A stretch of DNA of 64,000 nt. It comes from Eutreptiella sp. 'Long Island Sound 2002'. Its lineage: Eukaryota > Euglenozoa > Euglenophyceae > Eutreptiales > Eutreptiaceae. A program made the position numbers and the translations under genes. Location: assembly GCA_964036045.1 (NCBI GenBank), contig OZ038392.1:39433806-39497805 (forward strand). The letters are read 5' to 3'. The notes under the pieces are model-generated. The model worked only from the letters and a program-made list of their open reading frames with translations. It was not told where the DNA came from and made no database searches. How positions within the stretch are numbered: the stretch's first letter is position 1; each line of letters begins with the position of its first letter. This document shows positions 58,622 to 64,000 of the stretch, piece after piece.

Positions 58622-61082
58622 GTACGCCCTGCATGCTAATCGATTCCTTCATGGTGTGCCCCCTCTCAATGTGCGGATTCGCGCTGGCCACACAGTCCTG
58701 AGTTGCACGTGAGTACGCTCCCACGAGAAGAAGAGGACCCAATGCCGGATGTCTTTGTGTCATCTGAAGCGGAGAAAAAACGAATCAACATGAAAAGTGA
58801 TCTCTAAACGGTGAATCAATGAATGCATGAACGAGTCGCCGGATGGATAGGTAGGAAGGGCCCCCTTGGCTAAGCCCTGCCTTATCTCAGCCGGGTACCG
58901 TAATTTGAGGAGACTGAAATGAATATGGTTCCAAGTGCGTCGTGACCATGTGGGGGAGAGTTTGCATGGAATATTCGCAAGTGGTAGGCTGTAGACAATT
59001 GATTTGTGCCCAACACATCTGTTTAACACCAAAACCCAATGCCTTGCCCACTGTTGCAGTGTTTGGATATGTTTGATCGAACCCTCGGAACGTGCAGTTG
59101 CAGTCTCCTTCCCCCTCCGCAGCTCGACAATCACAGGGCCATGTATTCGTGATGGCATGACCACTCCATAGATATGGTGCTGCTTCTGCTCATCAATCTT
59201 GTGGGCACTCTCGAGTAGCATACCCTCCTCTCAGCTCAGGACCATGTGCTAACCACTCCAGGCGCCTGTGGTATGGTGTGTTAGCTTCGCTGGTAATGCT
59301 GCCCGATGGCATATGTATGACAAACGTGGACCCCAGATTGTCAGGCATTGGGGAGCACGTGCCATGGCATTGCACACGGCACATGTATGTGGGCCTGCTT
59401 TCCACAAGGAACAGTAGTCCATGCCACCCGCCAGTCGCAAAGGATGGTGTCCACATCAGGATTGCTGATGGTGGCCATTCGTGTTGTGCTTGTGTTTTCA
59501 AGGAGCCATGTAGATGTCTCTTCCCAGCAATCACAATGCGCATCACACCGGCTCGGGGCAGGGCTGCGCTTGAGGGGTTGGGAGGCTGAAGGGGGGGTTT
59601 CGGAAAGGTTGCAAGAGCGATTATTGCATAAGGGGGCTATCCACTGAGCCAGGGTTCTTGCACAGGTGATGCAGAGGTGGCAGACACCATAGTGCCGGAC
59701 GACCTGGGTGTGTACCGTGAGTCGTAATTTGGTAGTACTGCATTGGAACTCATGTGCAACACCCCATCTGGTGCCACCGTATCAGCCTTGCAAGACACAA
59801 GTCACACACGCTGCCATAATGTCCATCCAGGCGGCTAGTAACACCACCGGCCACAGTAGGGTCGACCTGTCAGTCCGCTCCTATGGCAAGAGCACCGTCC
59901 GCATCTCAGGTGGGAGATCATTTGTGCTCTCGAGTCCTGGACGGCACAGTATTTGTGACCATTCAAGACCAAAGCCCTTCTGATGCCTTTTGCTTTTGTG
60001 TTCCCGATTCCACACACAAAACTACGAAGCCATGTCAGTTTCGCCAAATCGCATCGGGCACAAGCCAAATGGGGCCTATATGCGTGCAAGTGTCATAAGT
60101 TGGCCATTCTGGTAAGTTGCACCCTGTAGTTTTTCCAGCAGTGCGGAGAAAAATCATCCAAATGTTTTGAAAAAGCTTGAGGTACAAAGATGGCGTGGGC
60201 AAAAAGGTTTTTTTTTAAAAAAAAACCAAAGACGCGCCTCACAGCGCATGCCGTGGTAGCGCACACAGTACGTCGCAACGACATTTCATTGTGCTGGGCT
60301 CAGCTTTGCACAGCATGTGTATTTGCCTGTGATTACTATTGAATTATCGGTTATCAACTATGTTTGATGTGATGCATCATTTTTTCTTCGGTTTCAGCAG
60401 GTTCTAATTTCCTGTTGTGAATATGTGCAATGAATGTGAGCATTGTGGTGTTTGGATGGTGGTTGGACACCATTAAGGGCTCTTCCCACGTGCCCATCCT
60501 CTCGCGTGCTTAAGGTTTGATTTCGCTGTGACACAACGAGGACTCATACGCAGCCCACATTTTTTTTAATCAAGGACTTTTTAAATCAAGGACTTTTTAT
60601 TTAATCGAGGTAGGTTTTTTTATTTTTCCAAAATTTCAAAAAAAAATAAGCTCCAGATTCACAGTTGGTGCGTGCCAACTGGTAATGTGGCGTGAATTTA
60701 TGCGATTCGGCGTGCACCAACTAACTATTTGGCGCGCGCAAGAATCAGGCAAATCACTGCAAATGACATTCAAGAAATTTTTTGGCGCTACAACCAAGTT
60801 CACCATTGCTGGTACACACCTTGGTTGCACTGAGTATATAGATTACAACCATCATGTACCTACGGTTGGGTACCGTACATGCTCACACAAAAAGAGAAAG
60901 GGGTAAGCCAAATCACCAAAAACTGCTACTCAACACAATTTGGTGAAAATGACGTTTTTGGGGCAGGCCTTGTAGTTACACAACTGGGAGTCTTTGCAGT
61001 GCTTTGCAGTGGCCCACCGTTGTGTGCACTTGTTAACACAGCAGGGCACATCAGTAGGGACCGGCTCCTTGTCTGAGTAATT

Positions 61083-61130
61083 GGTAGGTAGGTAGGTAGA
61101 TAGGTAGGTAGGCAAGTAGGTAGGTAGGTG
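61083..61130. repeat. (TAGG)n microsatellite in intron 2
   Basis: About twelve GTAG/TAGG units with a few interruptions. Confidence 0.9.
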
Positions 61131-61736
61131 GGCGGCCGAGTGGGTGGTGGGTGATTGGGCAGGCGGGCGGGTGGGTGGGAACACAGACGGACAGGTGCCC
61201 CACATAAGGCCCAACCTGGATGTAGGGTTGTTTGTTCCCGCAAATTCTTGGCCATTTTGGGCACCTTTTGGGGCATTGCTCATTTGAGGCTGAAACAAAG
61301 TTCGTTGACATGGGAACACGCAGAGGTTTGTCAGTCATAGACGTTTGTGAGTCATTGAGGTTTTTCGATCATGGAGGAATGTTAGCCTCAATGCTGTCAG
61401 TAGCAATATCACTGCTCCCGTGTTGTCCTACGCCCCTCCCCTGGCACCAGCTTGTCTCATGCAGTTATTTGCACGACCGTGGAGTTAGGAGGGTGCTCTC
61501 CAACACACCTATTGTGAACTGTAATAGTGGTACAAAGGTTTTTGTGCCAAAGCCCCTGTGATGCTCCATCAGTTTGTATAGTGTGTGCACAGGTGCCTAC
61601 AGCGTCCACACTGACGCACTAGCAAAGGCAGTATTAACCTTGCCACCTTCTCATCAAGCTGTCCGCATCGACGTTTCTAATTTTGGGGTGGGAAATGGAG
61701 GGACAAAACATGTATCTAGCAGATTGGAGATGGTTT

Positions 61737-61840
61737 GGGAACTGTATCAGCCCCCCACAAACATCGGTGCAAGCTTAAAACTTGGGTGGGAACGGTATCC
61801 CCCCCCAACAAACATCGGTGCAAACTTAAAACTTGGGTAT
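61737..61840. repeat. Two-copy tandem duplication of about 51 bp in intron 2
   Basis: Each copy contains ACAAACATCGGTGCAA followed by CTTAAAACTTGGG, with a C-rich stretch before it. The copies differ at a few bases. Confidence 0.85.
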
Positions 61841-62953
61841 GGCATCGCCGCACACAAGAACCTGAGGCACTCGCGTCCTGTTTGCAGGGTAACACCTAGA
61901 TTTGTCCTGGTTTTGGCCAATAATGGCCAACAGTTGAGAAAGAGTTGTGAGTATGCCAAACCTGCTTCCCAACAGATTGATGTTAGGGAGCGGAGCGAGC
62001 CACTAACTGTTCTGCGCATGTTAGTGAGGACCGTGAGTCCTGTTCAGTGTTCTTTGTTTCCTGCTTGCCCCTAACCCCCTACCCCACCCACCCATCCCCA
62101 CTACATGATTCTATTTGAAGCAGTCTCGTCACTTGCCTGTGCCACCTGTACATCACGTTATTGAGCGATGGACAGGCCTGACAAATTTGCCTTTGCAGCC
62201 TTGTGCGAGCCCTGTGTTTCTTTAGTGAAGTGAAACACCGATAACCTTGAGCTGGTCACACAACAACACAAAAGACAAGGCACTGGGCACTAGTTGCATT
62301 GCATGTTAACCGGCGCCAGTAGTTGGCACCCAGATTACCGCCGTAAGTATTTCAGGGCATGTGTCCTACTGCTAAGGGCCACTTGCCGCCACGGTTGCAC
62401 ACGACTGGGCGTGTTTCCAACCATTGATCTCAAAAGTTGGGTTACCCCACCACTGCTTGGCGAGCTGCATTTGGCACATTCGGCTTCTGCCCGCCGTGGT
62501 CGAGTAGTTGTGCCCAACCCAAGCTTTGTTCCCAGGACCTTTGCTGTTGGAGCCTGGCGCTAGGACCACCCAACACAAAGGCGGCTGATTGCAATCTTGG
62601 GTACCCAACAGACCTTGTCCATTACCATGGACCATTGAGACATATCAACTCAGGAAGGTCCAAGGGTGGGTGCACAAAATTGTTTTTTTTTCAGGGGAGA
62701 GGGCTTTCGAGCCCCCAAAATTGAGGGAGGGGGGGGGGAGTTTAGAAAAGGGGTTGCCATGACCAAAAGCATGTCTTGGCTCATCAAAAGCAGTTTGGAA
62801 CCGGGGTACCAACGTGCCGTGTCACAGGGGTCACGTGTCAACCCCAGCCCCTTCTCTTGATAGAACCGGATGCGTTGGCTGGCCTGTGTTTGCTTGCCCC
62901 TGTGTTCTACCCCCCGCCCCTTCAGCACTAGTTTGTGGCACTGCCTCCCCCAG

Positions 62954-63241
62954 ATCTACTCGCGGGTGCCCAACCCGGGGACTGAGTGGCTTGAGGACAA
63001 GCTGCAGAAGCTCGAGGACATCGGATATGACCGCACAAAGATCCGAGTGACACCGCAGGACTGCGACGATGCGCGCCTGTCCGGGATGATGGACGACATG
63101 ATGGGCGACATGGACGTGCAGGAGGCTGATGAGGAGGAGGGGGAGGAGGGGCTGGGGGGTGCGGGGGTCAAGATCTTGGCCGGCCTGACCTCTCTGCCGC
63201 GGCTTTTGAAGGACCTCGTGAACCTCAACAAAGGGGCGTAG
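62954..63241 (+). CDS. LCNP: Chloroplast lumenal lipocalin, exon 3 (C-terminus)
   Basis: It encodes the last 95 residues: 'IYSRVPNPGTEWLEDKLQKL' corresponds to the conserved 'QIYSRxPNPGPEF' block that closes the lipocalin barrel in plants. 'YDRTKIRVTPQDC' follows with the conserved T-P-Q-D-C, then an acidic Met/Glu-rich tail and a helix 'LPRLLKDLVNLNKGA' before TAG at 63239-63241. Total predicted length is 454 aa, longer than plant LCNP (about 350), mainly because of the N-terminus. Confidence 0.92.
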   Translation: MYSRVPNPGTEWLEDKLQKLEDIGYDRTKIRVTPQDCDDARLSGMMDDMMGDMDVQEADEEEGEEGLGGAGVKILAGLTSLPRLLKDLVNLNKGA

Positions 63242-64000
63242 TGTAGCAGCCTGTGGCCTATCACCCAAATGACCTGTTGATATTACGTACGGAGGTGAGC
63301 GCCATGCCCATGCTCCCACACGAGCACACAAGGAGGCGTGCAAGGCTGGAGCCTGGCATCAAATGGCCGCAGTTCCTGTGCTCAACCACACACACGACGG
63401 GGGCACTCACCCAGCACAACCCCCTTCCTTCGCACAAGAAGAGAGCGGGGCATTGCAGGCCGCTGTGCCCATCAAGGAGGCCCTCTGGGAGGGGCGGGGT
63501 TAGGGCTTGGGCTGAAGGTCAATCGCACAGACAGGCATCCATGTCCGCACACACACAGGCACGTAACTGCGGGTATGCGTATGGGCTGTAGGTGTAGATA
63601 GGTGCGCAAGTGGGTGTGGACGTTTGGCATTGCGTTTTGCCAGAACTGCTTTTGTGTGTCTCTGAGGGCTGTTCGGATGGGGTTAGGGTGGGGGCAACAG
63701 TGAGGCAGTTGTGTGGCCCCTGGACCGTACATGACGGCGACTACACGGGGGTTGAGCATAAACGACGGCTGCTGGAGGGCAATCGTTTCGGTTGGAGGGC
63801 AAACGACGCAGTTGGAGCGTAACCGACGGTGGCTGGGAGGGTGACCCACGTGGTGGAAGGACACGATGGGAATGCGCTACACCCCCGCTGTTTCATCGGA
63901 CCCATTGGGGGGTGGCCTCTGATTCGACCCCCCCTAGCCCCCCCCCCCCCTCCTCCCCCCCCGAGTTTTGAAAGATAGAGGTGCGGGGGCCATGGCGCCA
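63242..64000. other. Downstream region with short imperfect repeats
   Basis: It should contain the 3' UTR of the lipocalin gene. At about 63750-63835 three to four degenerate 20-bp units (GGAGGGCAAACGACGCAGTT type) occur in tandem. Poly-C runs lie near 63930-63960. No gene seen. Confidence 0.5.

Larger units (their letters stand above)
58622..62953 (+). other. Intron 2 of the lipocalin gene (4,332 bp)
   Basis: GTACGC donor, CCCCCAG acceptor. It contains a (TAGG)n tract (61083-61130) and a two-copy tandem duplication (61737-61840). Many short ORFs on both strands lack recognisable domains. No nested gene is supported. Confidence 0.85.

Noticed and set aside
57589-62635. Nested genes inside the lipocalin introns
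   Set aside because: The open frames have no recognisable domains, overlap each other on both strands and contain simple repeats.

Overview
This is nuclear DNA from a plastid-bearing eukaryote, most likely a green-lineage or other microalga. The evidence is a three-exon gene with GT-AG introns for a plant-type plastid lipocalin, chromodomain Ty3/gypsy retrotransposons, large introns, simple-sequence tracts, and no operons. I cannot name the species. I saw no rRNA gene, intact tRNA gene or CRISPR array.

Layout. 1-3409 (minus strand) is a frameshifted retroelement with an N-terminal GIY-YIG nuclease and a reverse transcriptase (Penelope-like, permuted type). Four unassigned minus-strand ORFs lie upstream of it (3357-5873). 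6540-28323 is a Ty3/gypsy chromovirus-type element, and a second copy of the same family (11530-22295) is nested inside its pol with a 5-bp target duplication, GCGAT. 28828-43705 is a different, 14.9-kb chromodomain element with 2,363-bp LTRs and a CTAC target duplication. Its pol is split by a 1.66-kb inverted-repeat DNA transposon (37809-39467). 46594-48475 is a 31-bp minisatellite split by another inverted-repeat element (46858-48030). 48835-50034 is an intact F-box-like/leucine-rich-repeat gene. 50035-56100 is mostly non-coding, with a decayed reverse transcriptase on the minus strand (about 52790-53600) and two fragments of an SH3/Tudor-like module. 56105-63241 is the lipocalin gene (LCNP/CHL type), encoded in three exons with introns of 1.4 and 4.3 kb.

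The most interesting system is the retrotransposon expression layout. In all three LTR elements gag starts at an ATG inside the 5' LTR and reads through the primer-binding site, which is itself a hairpin (GGTAGC-AGAG-GCTACC). In all three, gag and pol share one frame and are separated by a single UAG. Both nested copies carry a perfectly conserved 36-nt double-helix, pseudoknot-like structure directly at that UAG. Between protease and RT the pol contains a domain resembling the Dam-like methyltransferase of DIRS elements. Its NPPF motif is intact in the nested pair and lost in the 14.9-kb element. Only the inner nested element looks fully intact and has nearly identical LTRs.
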